The notes beneath the pieces are model-generated. The model searched no databases. It was not told where the DNA came from and saw only the letters and a program-made list of their open reading frames with translations. Shown piece after piece: positions 30,746 through 41,237 of a stretch of 64,000 nt of DNA. Position 1 is the first letter of the stretch. Every line of letters starts with the position of its first letter. The stretch is taken from assembly GCF_000235365.1 (NCBI RefSeq), contig NC_016452.1:668001-732000 (forward strand), written 5' to 3'. The translations under genes and the position numbers were made by a program. This stretch comes from Eremothecium cymbalariae DBVPG#7215 (Eukaryota > Ascomycota > Saccharomycetes > Saccharomycetales > Saccharomycetaceae).

Positions 30746-31161
30746 AGAATATGACTAGAAACATCAAAATTGTTGTTAGTAAATGAATGCGTTTAACTTG
30801 TAATAGAGAGATCAGGTGTGCGCATACCATTTTTATGATATATAATCTGATGAAGGAGTACGACCTTTCTTTTATTGATGGATAGTCTGCAGATTGGCGA
30901 AAGTGGATCTTCATGGTTTGTAGGAAGGAAGCTTCGCTTCTCTTTTTCCAAAGTATCTTTGCAAAAAGCTTAACTAAGCTATAATGAGCAACACGGAAAG
31001 GATTTCTAAGAAACTATTAATAAATACACAAGAATACATAAAGACTAGGTCAAAAGACTCCAAGGATGGATTGGGAATGGCGTTGATTAAATTTTGGTCT
31101 TTTTTTGATTCCTTTCGGAATAAAAAAAAAATTACGGTAGCAGCTGTACGAACGTCTGAGT
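30746..31161. other. SNP1 promoter and NOT4 3' flank
   Basis: A 416-bp AT-rich spacer. A 61-codon open frame at 30984-31169 on the plus strand is Lys/Ser-rich and overlaps the NOT4 stop. It has no family resemblance and is not called. Confidence 0.5.
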
Positions 31162-33096
31162 TCAGTTAGCAGCAGTAACTTTTTTGCCATTGATCAATTG
31201 ATTCAACAAATCTGTGGAGTTGTTACTCCGAGATTGAGCCACGGGCTGACCTTGTGGAACCTGGCTAGCTTGCACAAACATTCCTGGAGGAGGAGTATTG
31301 ACCACAGGTTTTGATTGCTGCTGGCTATGATGATGAGGATGCAACTCAGCATTCATATGCTGGGGAGTCATGTCAGATGGGCCCTGTCGAACGAAGCCTG
31401 TGAGCTGTGGTAGTTTCTGCTGTGGTTTTTTTGGTGGAGGTTGTATTTGTTGTTTCAAAAATTGCTGTTGCAATTGAGGGGACATGTCGTACACAGCTGG
31501 GAGTGTAGACATGGTATGTTCAACAGGCTTAATGGACAACATGTCGATTAGTTTCCTACCAAGAATTCCATCTGAAGTTTCAGAAACAGCAATATTTGAG
31601 AACGAAAACAAGGAAGGGTAGCTTGCATATGTTTCGTCATCAATCTGTCCAGACCGAAGTCTATAAGTCACAGGACGGTAATCTGACAAGAAGTTAGTTG
31701 TTTCATCGATGAACTTCACCGCGCTGCACAAGGGATCATATGGGTCCTCGTAGGTCTTGTCGTTATTCTTTTTGTTCTTACTGCCGGTTGCACCGCTTAA
31801 ATGATTGCTGTGAGAAATCGATGCTGCTGTCACATTGTTGAGGGCAGGGTTGGGAGTGTTGATTGCTTCACCCAGGGTTGGGAATGCCGTAGAACTGGAT
31901 GTTTTAGACAATGCGGACACTGGAGTAGACGATTGCGTAATGCCCCATGGATTTGCACCCGTGGGCAATGGCGCAGGTGTTAAAATTGGCGTGTGGGCAG
32001 CAGGAGTAGACGAGGAAGAACTGTCGTCCGTGTGCAGCTGAGTCTTTCCCTGTGCTGGAGAAGCCGCAGCAGATACATCATTACTATTGGTGGATATCGC
32101 TGCAGCAGATACTTGAACACTTTTGAATGGGGCAGGATGGTGAATATGGTGATGTTGCTGCTGCTGCTGTTGCTGGGATTGAGACTGCTGCAATGGCTGG
32201 TGTAAGGACTGTAGGTGCAAGTTCAATTGCTGCTGCTGCAAGTGTTGTTGTTGTTGTAAGTGGTGTTGCTGGTGTTGCTGCGGCGGCGGCGGCGGCAAAG
32301 TTTGAGGCTGCTGAGACTTATTAAGCTCTCGCTTGTTAAAAGAGTCCGCCTCTTCCCCCGGCTCATGTAAAAACATACAGTTTGGGTTAGGACACGACTG
32401 GCCACGCAAATATGATGAGCAGTACTTGGTTGTTCCATATGCAGCTTTCACCTGTCGACCATCCATAAAAGTACCATCCACTGACTGTATACACTTGGCA
32501 GCATCCTCCTTCCTGGAAAATGTCACATATATCCCATAACCAGTTTGATGATCGTTGTGACCAGTTTTTTTGTTGACCACAATTTTGTTAATCTTGCCAT
32601 ACTGCCCAAAGTACTTGTCCGATCGCAAGAGAGCCCCAACCTCCTCATACGACACAGGCGGATTCAACCCAATAACGTACACCAAATTCTTCTGGATCAC
32701 CCGCATTCCAGCTAGGTGCTTCCTATTAGCATACTCGTTCTCCTTCCGTTCCTTCTCCCGCTGCTTCCTCTCCCGCTCCTTCCGCGCCTGCTTCGCCCGC
32801 TCCATCTTCAACTCTTCAGGAGACAACACAATATACTCCACAGACTCGTCATCATACTTTCGACGACATGCTGGACACCGCCCATTCAACTCAGGGTTTT
32901 GTCGGATATTATTGTAACAAAATTGACAGATTTGATACCCACATGGACACGGCTTGAAATTCTTGTCTGTAATATCTAACGCCTCCATACAAAGTGGACA
33001 GTAATCCTCTTCATCATCCGATAGAAATGATGTATCATAGTTAGACAACACTGCCTGGATATGTTGTAAGTTTTCATGCACGTGAGGATTCTCCAT
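31162..33096 (-). CDS. NOT4: Not4/Mot2, E3 ubiquitin ligase of the CCR4-NOT complex
   Basis: A 644-residue protein (587 in S. cerevisiae). Its domain order is diagnostic: an N-terminal C4C4 RING at about 33-80 (CPLCMEALDITDKNFKPCPC ... CPACRRKY), a basic coiled linker, an RRM at about 135-225, a C3H1 zinc finger (CSSYLRGQSCPNPNCMFLH, about 228-250), then a low-complexity tail with polyGln/His runs near 270-320. It ubiquitinates stalled-ribosome and proteasome-related substrates and couples mRNA decay to translation. ATG 33096 is chosen because the frame upstream begins with TTG. It corresponds to YER068W. Confidence 0.96.
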   Translation of the reverse strand: MENPHVHENLQHIQAVLSNYDTSFLSDDEEDYCPLCMEALDITDKNFKPCPCGYQICQFCYNNIRQNPELNGRCPACRRKYDDESVEYIVLSPEELKMERAKQARKERERKQREKERKENEYANRKHLAGMRVIQKNLVYVIGLNPPVSYEEVGALLRSDKYFGQYGKINKIVVNKKTGHNDHQTGYGIYVTFSRKEDAAKCIQSVDGTFMDGRQVKAAYGTTKYCSSYLRGQSCPNPNCMFLHEPGEEADSFNKRELNKSQQPQTLPPPPPQQHQQHHLQQQQHLQQQQLNLHLQSLHQPLQQSQSQQQQQQQHHHIHHPAPFKSVQVSAAAISTNSNDVSAAASPAQGKTQLHTDDSSSSSTPAAHTPILTPAPLPTGANPWGITQSSTPVSALSKTSSSTAFPTLGEAINTPNPALNNVTAASISHSNHLSGATGSKNKKNNDKTYEDPYDPLCSAVKFIDETTNFLSDYRPVTYRLRSGQIDDETYASYPSLFSFSNIAVSETSDGILGRKLIDMLSIKPVEHTMSTLPAVYDMSPQLQQQFLKQQIQPPPKKPQQKLPQLTGFVRQGPSDMTPQHMNAELHPHHHSQQQSKPVVNTPPPGMFVQASQVPQGQPVAQSRSNNSTDLLNQLINGKKVTAAN

Positions 33097-33966
33097 TGTC
33101 AAGCTCTATAATCTCTCAATAATCTTGTTTTTTTATAATAATATATGTATCAAAGAACCTATCTTGTTCGTGTGTATAATATACGGACCTCTCTCTCCTA
33201 TGTTTCTTTAAAAACCCCACCGCTAAATAAAATTCCTCAAAATATTCCTTTTATACTTTTATGAGTTATTATGTCTCTCTAAATCAGCGCGCTTCTTTAT
33301 TCTTCCTCTCTTAAAAGTATTGAACTCCTCGTAGCTTAGAAAATTCCCACGCACATATATCTGCGTGTATATATAACCTATTAAACTAAACGTAGCTGCG
33401 TGTAGGATATGTAGTGGTGAAGAATCCCGTGTCTCCTTTTCAACAACGTTCTACTAATTTTCTCTTTCCAAAGCTTTCGCCGCTTGGACGCGGCTTGCGG
33501 CCTATAGCGGCGCGGTTACCCGGATTTGATGATCTTGTGAAGCCTGACACCGGTAGCCCGCTGGGGGTTCATCGAGGGTCCAAAGGGGCCCATTGAGGCC
33601 TTTGAGGGCCTATCCAGGCCCTCAAAGGCCTCAATGGGCCTCCAATACCCCTCTGCCCCAGCTTTTACATAGCCAGCGCTTTTCTTTACATAGCGGGGTG
33701 CTTTGATTCTGTTTCGCAGTGGGAGAGTGGGAGAGTTAGAACTGAAACACAACATTCCCACCCAAAACACCTCTGACTGCCGTCCAACCCCTCTCAACAA
33801 TCAGCTCCCTACTACAGTTCCCATCAAAAATTTCATCTTCCAATTCATAACTTCGTTATACAAACATTGGCACAGCATAAAGCCATACGCGGGCACGCAC
33901 GCACACGGAACGCAAATACACACATACACACGTATACATAATATAGAACACACAAGGTGTTTCCCC
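33097..33966. other. NOT4 promoter and RGI1 3' flank with a large inverted repeat
   Basis: An 870-bp spacer. The NOT4-proximal half is AT-rich and the RGI1-proximal half is unusually GC-rich (33480-33660). It contains the 25-bp perfect inverted repeat described separately and an (ACAC)n-like stretch at 33893-33935. No gene is supported. Confidence 0.6.
33587..33640. repeat. 25-bp perfect inverted repeat with 4-nt loop
   Basis: The left arm 33587-33611 begins GGCCCATTGAGGCC. After the loop ATCC (33612-33615), the right arm 33616-33640 is its exact reverse complement. Each arm has internal AGGCC/GGCCT spacing. The hairpin would be very stable in RNA or as a DNA cruciform. It is 327 bp beyond the RGI1 stop and 491 bp upstream of the NOT4 start, so it is not an ordinary close terminator of either gene. 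Confidence 0.93.
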
Positions 33967-34470
33967 TCAGGCACCTACGGGCTCCTGAGCCGGAACCATG
34001 GGCTCCGTCAAGTAGTCGACGTCCACAATGGCACTGTCGTTGTGGCATTCAACGGTCACGTGGATCATAAAGTCTTTGTTGTGATACTTCGTTGGTGCAT
34101 GGTACTTCCACACGACGTGGGTGAAGGTCTCCTCTTTGGACTTGTCCTTGAACTTCAGTTCGGGGAGCCCCACGGACTCCTTGATGTCCTTCAACAGGTG
34201 TTTCTCGACGTGTTGGTGGAGATGACGCACGAACTTCTTGTTGTGGCTGTTGAGCGTCTCCTTGATACGGTCCGGGTCGTCATGCGACTCGTGCAGCACA
34301 AATGGGGGGTAGTATCGGACTTGGCAGTGCACGTGATCAAACTCTTCGTCCTCTGTCTCACCCTTGATGTACAGCTCGAAGGATTCCAGATCGTCGAACA
34401 CCCTAATCTTCTCGCCCTCCTTGGTTTCAATTGTGTTAATCTTTTGCTTCTTTTTGTCCTTCTTGGTCAT
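33967..34470 (-). CDS. RGI1: Respiratory growth induced protein Rgi1/Rgi2
   Basis: A 167-residue protein, very similar throughout to S. cerevisiae Rgi1 (YER067W, 161) and Rgi2 (YIL057C), for example RVFDDLESFELYIKGETED and HCQVRYYPPFVLHESHDDP. The family is induced on respiratory carbon sources and is involved in energy metabolism, but its biochemical activity is unknown. A Lys-rich N-terminus and an acidic body are visible; there is no membrane segment or signal peptide. One gene here corresponds to the two S. cerevisiae paralogs. Confidence 0.95.
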   Translation of the reverse strand: MTKKDKKKQKINTIETKEGEKIRVFDDLESFELYIKGETEDEEFDHVHCQVRYYPPFVLHESHDDPDRIKETLNSHNKKFVRHLHQHVEKHLLKDIKESVGLPELKFKDKSKEETFTHVVWKYHAPTKYHNKDFMIHVTVECHNDSAIVDVDYLTEPMVPAQEPVGA

Positions 34471-35116
34471 ACTTGAGATTGGTAGCCCGTTGTGTCTCTC
34501 TCATCGTCTGCCAGGAGCAGCGCAGCAGCACACAACAGAACGATATTTATATGCCAATGAAACCTGCAATATATGAAGCTTTAAATCCTACAAATTTTAC
34601 CCATTTTGGGGCCTTGGGAGGCTTTTTTGTTTCCCTGACGCCTGTGCTAGGGCGTCTTACTGAGTTAGCTTCCCCAATTAAACACTCTACTGCCACACAC
34701 CCTGCCCCGCGCTGGCAGGTAACAATACAGTGCGCTGCTGGAGCACTGGAACACTACATCTGACGCCAGTGAACAAGGGGTTGCGCTGCTGCTCCTGCCG
34801 CCACTGCCGCTGCCTCGCAGCAGCGGCACGATAAAATGCTGCGCAAGTGCAGAACCTTCTTGCCCCCTATACAGTAGTCAGACCACTAGCAAAAGCAAGC
34901 TGCTGCTGCTACGAGATCTGCTTTACCAAGTGCCACAAGACTAGCAACATCAGACCATACCTGACGGGTGCACTCCGTCAACCACATGACGCACCCTCAG
35001 CCACGTGACCTCTTCCGCCCCAACCAAGCCACGTGACCTCTTCCGCCCCAACCAAGCCACGTGACCTCTTCCGCCCCAACCAAGCCACGCTCTGACCACC
35101 CCATGGTAGTTCTCGT
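34471..35116. other. RGI1 promoter and tRNA 5' flank
   Basis: A 646-bp region with a GC-rich, GCTGCTG-bearing stretch (34730-34930) that includes an imperfect hairpin at about 34806-34827, followed by the 28-bp triplicate at 35001-35084. No ORF is credible; a minus-strand frame at 34978-35394 overlaps the tRNA and is rejected. Confidence 0.55.
35001..35089. repeat. Three tandem 28-bp repeats, each with a CACGTG
   Basis: Three identical 28-bp units (beginning CCACGTGACCTCTTCCGC) lie at 35001-35028, 35029-35056 and 35057-35084, and a fourth copy is truncated after CCACG. Each contains CACGTGAC, the binding core of bHLH factors (Cbf1, Pho4 type), plus a CCGCCCC. The array ends 27 bp before the tRNA-Ser gene. 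Confidence 0.93.
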
Positions 35117-35198
35117 GGCACTATGGCCGAGTGGTTAAGGCGACAGACTTGAAATCTGTTGGGCTCTGCCCGCGCTGGTTCAAATCCTGCTGGTGTCG
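35117..35198 (+). tRNA. tRNA-Ser(UGA)
   Basis: An 82-nt type II tRNA with acceptor stem GGCACTA, D arm with box A (TGGCCGAGTGG), anticodon loop CTTGAAA giving anticodon TGA, a long variable arm (GGGCTCTGCCC) and T arm with box B (GGTTCAAATCC). Discriminator base is G, as in eukaryotic tRNA-Ser. No intron. A T-rich Pol III terminator follows at once (ATTTTTT, 35201-35207). The sequence appears the same as the S. cerevisiae gene as I recall it. Confidence 0.97.
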
Positions 35199-36012
35199 TT
35201 ATTTTTTCCGCAGCCCACAGCCCACCCAGCCACCACCTCGCCTCCCGCGCGCCACCTCCCGTGAAACCGCTGACATAACGCTGGCTATGTCCTTTGGTCC
35301 GCTCCATCGATACGAAAAAGCGACTAACCCGCCGAACCATTTTCTCAGAACAACCGGAGTCATTCCTGCAAGTCTCAAAACTTGTCGATCCCAAGTACCT
35401 AGTAGCAACTTTTGCAATTTCTAAAATGAGGATTACTCTCTTGTTTTAAAAAGGGTTTAATCCCATACGGGATCCCCTTTGATCCTCCATGACCCCCATC
35501 TCTATTAAGTCCGATGGGGCGTCGTAGTTTTACGCCTACTTATCTTATTTAGTGTGTTTATTGTATACTTGGACCGAGAGAGAAGGCGGTGGGTCTCTCT
35601 CTCTTTTAGCAAGAAGAGTGCGTAGGAGGTGCGATTTTCTGTAAGGAACTTGGTTGCGACTTTTGTTTTTCTGATATTGCACCATGGACAAATGAGTGTA
35701 GCGATGTTGTGACGCAGTGTGTGTGAATTGACTCATTATAGAGGTGTGTATATTGGATAGAGGACGGGATATTGCTTGTGTGCGATGGAGGGTGTATGGG
35801 AATAAAAATAATAAAAATAATAATAAGGCTGGGTTGTAGTTTGGTTGTGTTGTATATATAAAAGTGGAAAAAAGGCGGTTAGAAGGTCTGGGTCGGTTGA
35901 TTGTGGATATTGGTTGTTGAGAAAAAATAGCCAGTTGGTTTACTGTCTTGTGTGGATTGGAGGCTTATTCAAGAGATTAGTATTAGTTATATACGGGAAA
36001 GGATTGCCAGTT
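35199..36012. other. ICL1 promoter region
   Basis: An 814-bp region between the tRNA and ICL1. It includes the tRNA terminator, a C-rich stretch, and a TATA element at about 35853-35863 (TATATATAAAA). I looked for the carbon-source response element CGGNTNAATGGA and found no clean match. Confidence 0.55.
35853..35863 (+). promoter_or_regulatory. TATA element of ICL1
   Basis: TATATATAAAA lies 150-160 bp upstream of the ATG at 36013. It overlaps the upstream extension of the ICL1 frame that opens at 35845, which argues that this extension is not translated. Confidence 0.55.
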
Positions 36013-37686
36013 ATGAAGAATAGCGGGAATGATTTGGACGCGATTCAGCAGCAGGCAGCAGCTGAAGCGGTTGTGGTGAGGCAATGGTGGGCTGGGTCGA
36101 GGTGGCAGAAGACGAAGCGGATCTACAGTGCTGAGGATATTGTCAAGAGACGTGGTACTTTCCCTCCTGTGCAGTATCCATCGTCTGTGATGGCAGATAA
36201 GCTGTATAGGCTTTTGTCGGAGCATGCGAGGAAAGGGACTGTTGCGCAGACATTTGGGGCGATGGATCCTTTGCAGGTGACTCAGATGGCCAAGTATTTG
36301 GATACGGTTTATGTTTCTGGATGGCAGTGTAGTTCTACGGCGTCTACTTCCAATGAGCCAGGGCCAGATCTTGCAGATTACCCTATGGACACAGTGCCTA
36401 ATAAGGTGGATCATTTGTTTAAGGCGCAGCTGTTTCATGACAGGAAGCAGCGGGAGGCCCGGTTGGCGTGCTCGAGCCAACGGGAGCTGGACGAGTTAGG
36501 GCCTGAGATTGATTACTTGAGGCCTATTATTGCTGATGGAGATGCAGGGCATGGTGGGCTGACGGCAGTTTACAAGCTGACCAAGATGTTTATTGAGCGC
36601 GGTGCAGCGGGGATTCATATGGAGGACCAGACGTCCAGTAACAAGAAGTGTGGTCACATGGCGGGCCGTTGTGTGATCCCGGTACAGGAGCATATCAATA
36701 GATTGATAACGGTGAGAATGTGTGCCGATGTTATGGGGTCGAACTTAGTTCTTGTTGCACGTACAGACTCGGAGGCCGCAACACTTATCAGTTCGACCAT
36801 TGATGTCAGGGACCATTATTTTATCGTCGGAGCGACAAACCCCGAGGTCAGAGAGGGATTAGCAGAGGTTTTGAATGCCGCGCAAATGGCGGGCGTATAT
36901 GCGGATCAGCTTGCACGGATTGAGAATGAATGGAACAGCCGGGCCAAGTTGAGATTGTTTCATGAGGCCTTCGCTGATAAGGTGAATGAGAACAGACATA
37001 TAAAGGATAAACAGGGTGTGATCGCGAAATTCAACGCTAAGGTCAGCCCGTTTACTGGAGCGTCTTTAAGACAGATGCAGGCCTTGTCACGTGAATTGAT
37101 TGGAGAAGAAATATTCTTCGATTGGGATCTACCTCGTGCTAACGAAGGTTTGTATCGTTACAAAGGTGGGACAGACTGTGCCATTATGAGGGCACGTGCT
37201 TTTGCTCCTCATGCGGATTTGGTCTGGATGGAAAGTAACTATCCGGATTACCAACAGGCCAAAGATTTTGCTGTAGGAGTTACAGAGAAATTCCCAGGCA
37301 AATGGCTCGCTTATAATCTATCTCCAAGTTTTAACTGGCCCAGAGCCATGTCTCCTAAGGAGCAAGAAACCTTTATACAGAGGTTGGGCAAGTTGGGATA
37401 CGTCTGGCAGTTCATCACTTTGGCTGGATTGCACACTAGTGCTCTGGCCATCGATAACTTCTCTCGCGAATTTAGCAGACAAGGTATGAGAGCTTACGCA
37501 CAGGGTATTCAACAGAGAGAAATGGACGAGGGTGTTGATGTCTTAAAGCATCAAAAGTGGGCTGGGGCTGAATACATTGATGGTATCCTAAAGCTCGCCC
37601 AGGGGGGTGTTTCAGCAACTGCTGCAATGGGCAAGGGTGTGACGGAAGAGCAATTCAACTCCGAATCTGCTGAAGCAAAGTTATAA
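36013..37686 (+). CDS. ICL1: Isocitrate lyase (glyoxylate cycle)
   Basis: A 557-residue enzyme, exactly the length of S. cerevisiae Icl1. The catalytic signature KKCGH is at residues 211-215 (active Cys213), preceded by the metal-binding ADGDAGHGG stretch. It cleaves isocitrate to glyoxylate and succinate, allowing growth on two-carbon compounds. The frame is open 56 codons further upstream to 35845, but that stretch overlaps a TATA element and has non-native composition, so ATG 36013 is chosen. It corresponds to YER065C and lies next to RGI1, also a respiratory-growth gene. Confidence 0.96.
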   Translation: MKNSGNDLDAIQQQAAAEAVVVRQWWAGSRWQKTKRIYSAEDIVKRRGTFPPVQYPSSVMADKLYRLLSEHARKGTVAQTFGAMDPLQVTQMAKYLDTVYVSGWQCSSTASTSNEPGPDLADYPMDTVPNKVDHLFKAQLFHDRKQREARLACSSQRELDELGPEIDYLRPIIADGDAGHGGLTAVYKLTKMFIERGAAGIHMEDQTSSNKKCGHMAGRCVIPVQEHINRLITVRMCADVMGSNLVLVARTDSEAATLISSTIDVRDHYFIVGATNPEVREGLAEVLNAAQMAGVYADQLARIENEWNSRAKLRLFHEAFADKVNENRHIKDKQGVIAKFNAKVSPFTGASLRQMQALSRELIGEEIFFDWDLPRANEGLYRYKGGTDCAIMRARAFAPHADLVWMESNYPDYQQAKDFAVGVTEKFPGKWLAYNLSPSFNWPRAMSPKEQETFIQRLGKLGYVWQFITLAGLHTSALAIDNFSREFSRQGMRAYAQGIQQREMDEGVDVLKHQKWAGAEYIDGILKLAQGGVSATAAMGKGVTEEQFNSESAEAKL

Positions 37687-39302
37687 TCCATTCCTTCCTC
37701 CATTCACACTATTCTAATACCTCAGTCAACCATTTTATCCCCGGGTTTTTCTTTTTCCTTTACCCGCTTACAATAAAACAAGGCTTGGGAGCAGGGAGGA
37801 TGGCCCACGACCTTCTCTGCTGGACAGTCAGTCCCCTATTCTGTTAAAAATACATTCCCTCCATTGTTCTCCAAATCATTCATCCTAGAAAAGACTGTTT
37901 ACATCTTTCCTCATTCACCAAGGCCTAAACTGAAAGAAAAATCTTGGTGATTTCCGCCTAACGCTATTTACTAGGTAACAAAACAGTAGATATAATGTAT
38001 TCTACGTATTTTTCAATAGATATCCTTAATTATGCCATGCATCTCAGTTTCAGTTGTTTTCCGTGTTCCTGACGGTAAAAAAATCCGTCTACACCGTTTT
38101 AAGAGAGGCTGCTGATCTCGTCGTATCATCTTGGCTACCCAAGAATAAAATATCGACTAATAGTATTGTTGGAATTATTTAAGTTTGAGTTGAAGCCACT
38201 CGGAAAAATTCCGTAAACCGTTTCTTTTCCGCATCAACTGCCGCGCGAGGGCGTTAGTGTGCTTTTCAACGGAATTGTAAGATTTAAGGTATTTCCCAAA
38301 ATGGAAACGATTCCTATGAACTACCAAGTGCATGCACTCTGAGTCCTTGCATGCATTACACGTCATCTTTTGAAGCATTATTCTCGAGGCATTTTAGCAT
38401 AATAGAAACATTGTGCCACATGACAAACGCTATTCTTAGAGTTATAGCTCTTTTGAGAACGTAGGACGCATGCCTGACAGTGGTTTGCGTTATACACTAG
38501 AAACGTTTGTACGATCGGAACTGGAAGATAGTCATATATGTGGCAACATCAGCAGGTATCAAAAAGAAACGCTAAACGTGAAATCATTCCCTTGAAAGGG
38601 CTCAATCATGGTTCAATTAGGACTGAAAAATGGATCCAGTTATTGTTAAAATATGATTCAAGGTGAGTTGGTAAGTTTTGATGCCATCGGAGTGGTTAGT
38701 AAGAACGAGTCGGGCGAAAATTTTTAACAGGACACGGCTAAATTATATATATATGGGAAAGAAAAGCGTAGCGAAGTAACTGCCTTCATTTGCCTCATTT
38801 GAGTTACAACCAAGCCATTGAATGCTGTTTGTTTGTCTGTTTTTTTTGCCAAGGAAATTCACACACTACATTATATATATACAGAGTGTTCGCCGTAAAC
38901 AGGAACTGCGAGAAAGATAGAACTCAGTTACTAATTGCTGCAAGTTCTACTGACTACTATACCTGGCGACCTTGAGATTTTAACCTGTATCATTCTTTTC
39001 TTTTTTTGCCTACTTAGTTCAAACTCGTCATCATCTTAACACAGGCAGCTGCGTTATTATTTGATCAAAAACGTATAGAGGAGCGATAGAGCAACGAAGT
39101 TATAACTGGATACAACATAAAAAAACCAATCAGTTTAGCAGTTGCAACTTAGATCCGAGCAATTTCTTCAGGTCTAAACACACCCCTATAACCGTTATTC
39201 TTAAGGCTTCCGGGCAATTTACCTATCAAAGGGAGAAAAGAAACAACATTTAGGGAATACGTTTTGTTTCTATTCTGCAAACGTTAAAGATAAGGAGGAC
39301 TG
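37687..39302. other. 1.6-kb intergenic region between ICL1 and VHR1
   Basis: This is the longest gene-poor stretch in the window. It has AT-rich segments with TATA-like runs near 38742-38755 and 38872-38880, and one weak minus-strand small ORF (38175-38378, separate entry). No tRNA or recognised RNA gene. The proximal 300 bp should hold the VHR1 promoter. Confidence 0.5.
38175..38378 (-). CDS. Hypothetical small protein, uncertain
   Basis: A 67-codon frame with ATG start. The product has an N-terminal CNACKDSECMH cluster of three Cys and a His, and a basic C-terminal half (NALARQLMRKRNGLRN). It has no recognised relative. The Cys/His spacing is suggestive of metal binding but not diagnostic. 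Chance occurrence in a 1.6-kb spacer is quite possible, so it is listed only because the composition is more protein-like than its neighbours. Confidence 0.2.
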   Translation of the reverse strand: MLQKMTCNACKDSECMHLVVHRNRFHFGKYLKSYNSVEKHTNALARQLMRKRNGLRNFSEWLQLKLK

Positions 39303-41237
39303 ATGAACGGTATACATAAGCCTACCGGCAACGGTACGACACATAGGATTCGAGAACAGCTGAACTTTAAGGACAATAAAAAGTGGAAGCAGTTTTCGAG
39401 CAGACGGTTGGAGTTAATTGACAAATTCGGGCTGAGTGAGCGGAAGGCTAGTGAACAGGATGATAATATCCGACAGATTGCCACTATTCTGAGGACAGAG
39501 TTCGGCTACCCTGTCAGCAGTGCAGCTGAGTTTGAGAAATTGGTCACTGCTGCCGTCCAATCAGTGAGGAGGAATAGGAAGAGGTGCACAAAGACCCGGA
39601 GTGGAGGAGCAAGCAAAAGGCATGGTGGGAACATTTCTAGCGGTGGTTTATCTAGCGGTTCTGATATGGAAGACAATTTTTCGAGAATTTCCTCTCCAAT
39701 CCTCACTAGTAATAACTCTGTGACTTCTACTGCGTCTAGTAGCTTCCAACCTATACAGTCAATGTCAACGCTTCCTGTTCTTCAGCCGAAACCCGTCAGA
39801 ATTGCTGCAGCCAGATCCATGAAGTTGGAACAATATACCTCAACAAACGGAGGTAATATGACTGTGAAAACTATTCATAAACTCATAAACTATAACGAAT
39901 TGCTCTCCAATGTGCTTTCTGATCTTGTACATAACCAAATTCCATTGAAAGATCAATCTACAAATGACAATAACTCGGAGCTTGCAGAGCTTGCTGTGTT
40001 CACTCAACAGAGCAATCTATTGTCACTTGCATTAGCCTCTTCTAAAGATACCAACAACAGCAACAGCTCCACATCTTCAGAACAAGATCAGCAAAATCAG
40101 CGACATGGTCCAGAGTTTTCTAACAATGAGACCATTCAATACTTCTTGAGAGAGAAGATCCTGGTTCATATTCAAAAATCCAAAACGTGTACGGAACTCT
40201 CAATGAACAGCCAACTGCCCGAACACTCTATGAATTTGTGCATGCTTGGTGACTCATGCATTAGGGCAGCTCTTTCATTTGTTATAGAGAGATTTTTTTC
40301 TAATCTGGATTCTTCTTCGGTAGAGTACATTTTCAGCAACTTAACTTCCCTCCAACAATTGGCAAGCATTAGTACGAAGCTTTTTGCCTCTTCTACTTCG
40401 ACTAACATGAATATATTACCACTGGAGAGCAAACTAACATTATTACAATTGGTCATTGGTAGCATTGTTAAAGATTTTGGCTTCGACCCTTGTATTTACC
40501 CATTAGGCGAGATCTTTCACGATACCATCCTAAGACAATATCCGTTAGCTTGTAATGCATCTTCGTCATCAGAGAAGACCGCAATTTTAACCACTGTTTC
40601 GATGAAACCTCAGCTAGCAAACCAAGATATTAATCGTAAAGTGTTATTAAAATTCCAAGAAAAGGAGCAAAGGTTCACATTCCCATTGCTATCTAACGGT
40701 CCGCCAACGATTTCCGAAATTTTAGAGAATTCGCGCCATCTGTTCCAAATATCTTCTAATTCTGGGAGGTTAGCACTGTATCACAAAGGCCATATTATTA
40801 AAGATGATACGAAATTAGCTACTATATTGAACCAATTCACATCTGAAGAAACTGTTGTTGAGCTTCGTGAAGTATCCGACTTGCAGGAGAAATCAGGCAA
40901 TTCGTTTATTGATGATTCAACTTACAATGGCCTTACAATTCTAAGTAACGTGTCCACCACTGCGGCAACCACTAATTCCCAGCAAAGCCCAACAACGAGA
41001 GCTACTTCTTCCCCTCTGGTCTCTAACTACACACACACTAATACTGCAAGTGTTGCAGCCTTGGACAGCATCATAAGTAGGATCTCTTCTCCCGTCGCTA
41101 TGAAAACGCAATCCACAAATGGCGAGATCAACGCACCCCCAACTATACGGAATAGATCTCCACAACAAATTGGTATGCATTCAAAGAGTCCATTCGATAA
41201 GGGTCTTCCACAACCTGTTTTCCAGCCGTTACTATAA
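39303..41237 (+). CDS. VHR1: Transcription factor Vhr1/Vhr2 (biotin response)
   Basis: A 644-residue protein (Vhr1 of S. cerevisiae is 640). The conserved N-terminal DNA-binding region (about 10-100) includes HRIREQLNFKDNKKWKQFSS, RRLELIDKFGLSERKASEQD and the basic RRNRKRCTKTR. The rest is Ser/Asn-rich, with a conserved patch at about 360-400 and a C-terminal domain. Vhr1 activates the biotin transporter gene VHT1 and BIO5 on biotin limitation. One gene here corresponds to YIL056W and YER064C. Confidence 0.93.
   Translation: MNGIHKPTGNGTTHRIREQLNFKDNKKWKQFSSRRLELIDKFGLSERKASEQDDNIRQIATILRTEFGYPVSSAAEFEKLVTAAVQSVRRNRKRCTKTRSGGASKRHGGNISSGGLSSGSDMEDNFSRISSPILTSNNSVTSTASSSFQPIQSMSTLPVLQPKPVRIAAARSMKLEQYTSTNGGNMTVKTIHKLINYNELLSNVLSDLVHNQIPLKDQSTNDNNSELAELAVFTQQSNLLSLALASSKDTNNSNSSTSSEQDQQNQRHGPEFSNNETIQYFLREKILVHIQKSKTCTELSMNSQLPEHSMNLCMLGDSCIRAALSFVIERFFSNLDSSSVEYIFSNLTSLQQLASISTKLFASSTSTNMNILPLESKLTLLQLVIGSIVKDFGFDPCIYPLGEIFHDTILRQYPLACNASSSSEKTAILTTVSMKPQLANQDINRKVLLKFQEKEQRFTFPLLSNGPPTISEILENSRHLFQISSNSGRLALYHKGHIIKDDTKLATILNQFTSEETVVELREVSDLQEKSGNSFIDDSTYNGLTILSNVSTTAATTNSQQSPTTRATSSPLVSNYTHTNTASVAALDSIISRISSPVAMKTQSTNGEINAPPTIRNRSPQQIGMHSKSPFDKGLPQPVFQPLL

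Noticed and set aside
34978..35394. 138-codon minus-strand ORF
   Set aside because: It runs antisense through the tRNA-Ser gene and the 28-bp repeats; composition is repeat-driven.
35845..36012. 56-codon N-terminal extension of isocitrate lyase
   Set aside because: It contains the TATA element and AT/G-rich leader. Starting at 36013 gives exactly the 557-residue length of the S. cerevisiae enzyme.
35420..36012. Carbon-source response element for ICL1 (CGGTTAGAAGG near 35876)
   Set aside because: It matches the outer CGG/GG but not the internal AA of the Cat8/Sip4 consensus, and it lies downstream of the TATA element.
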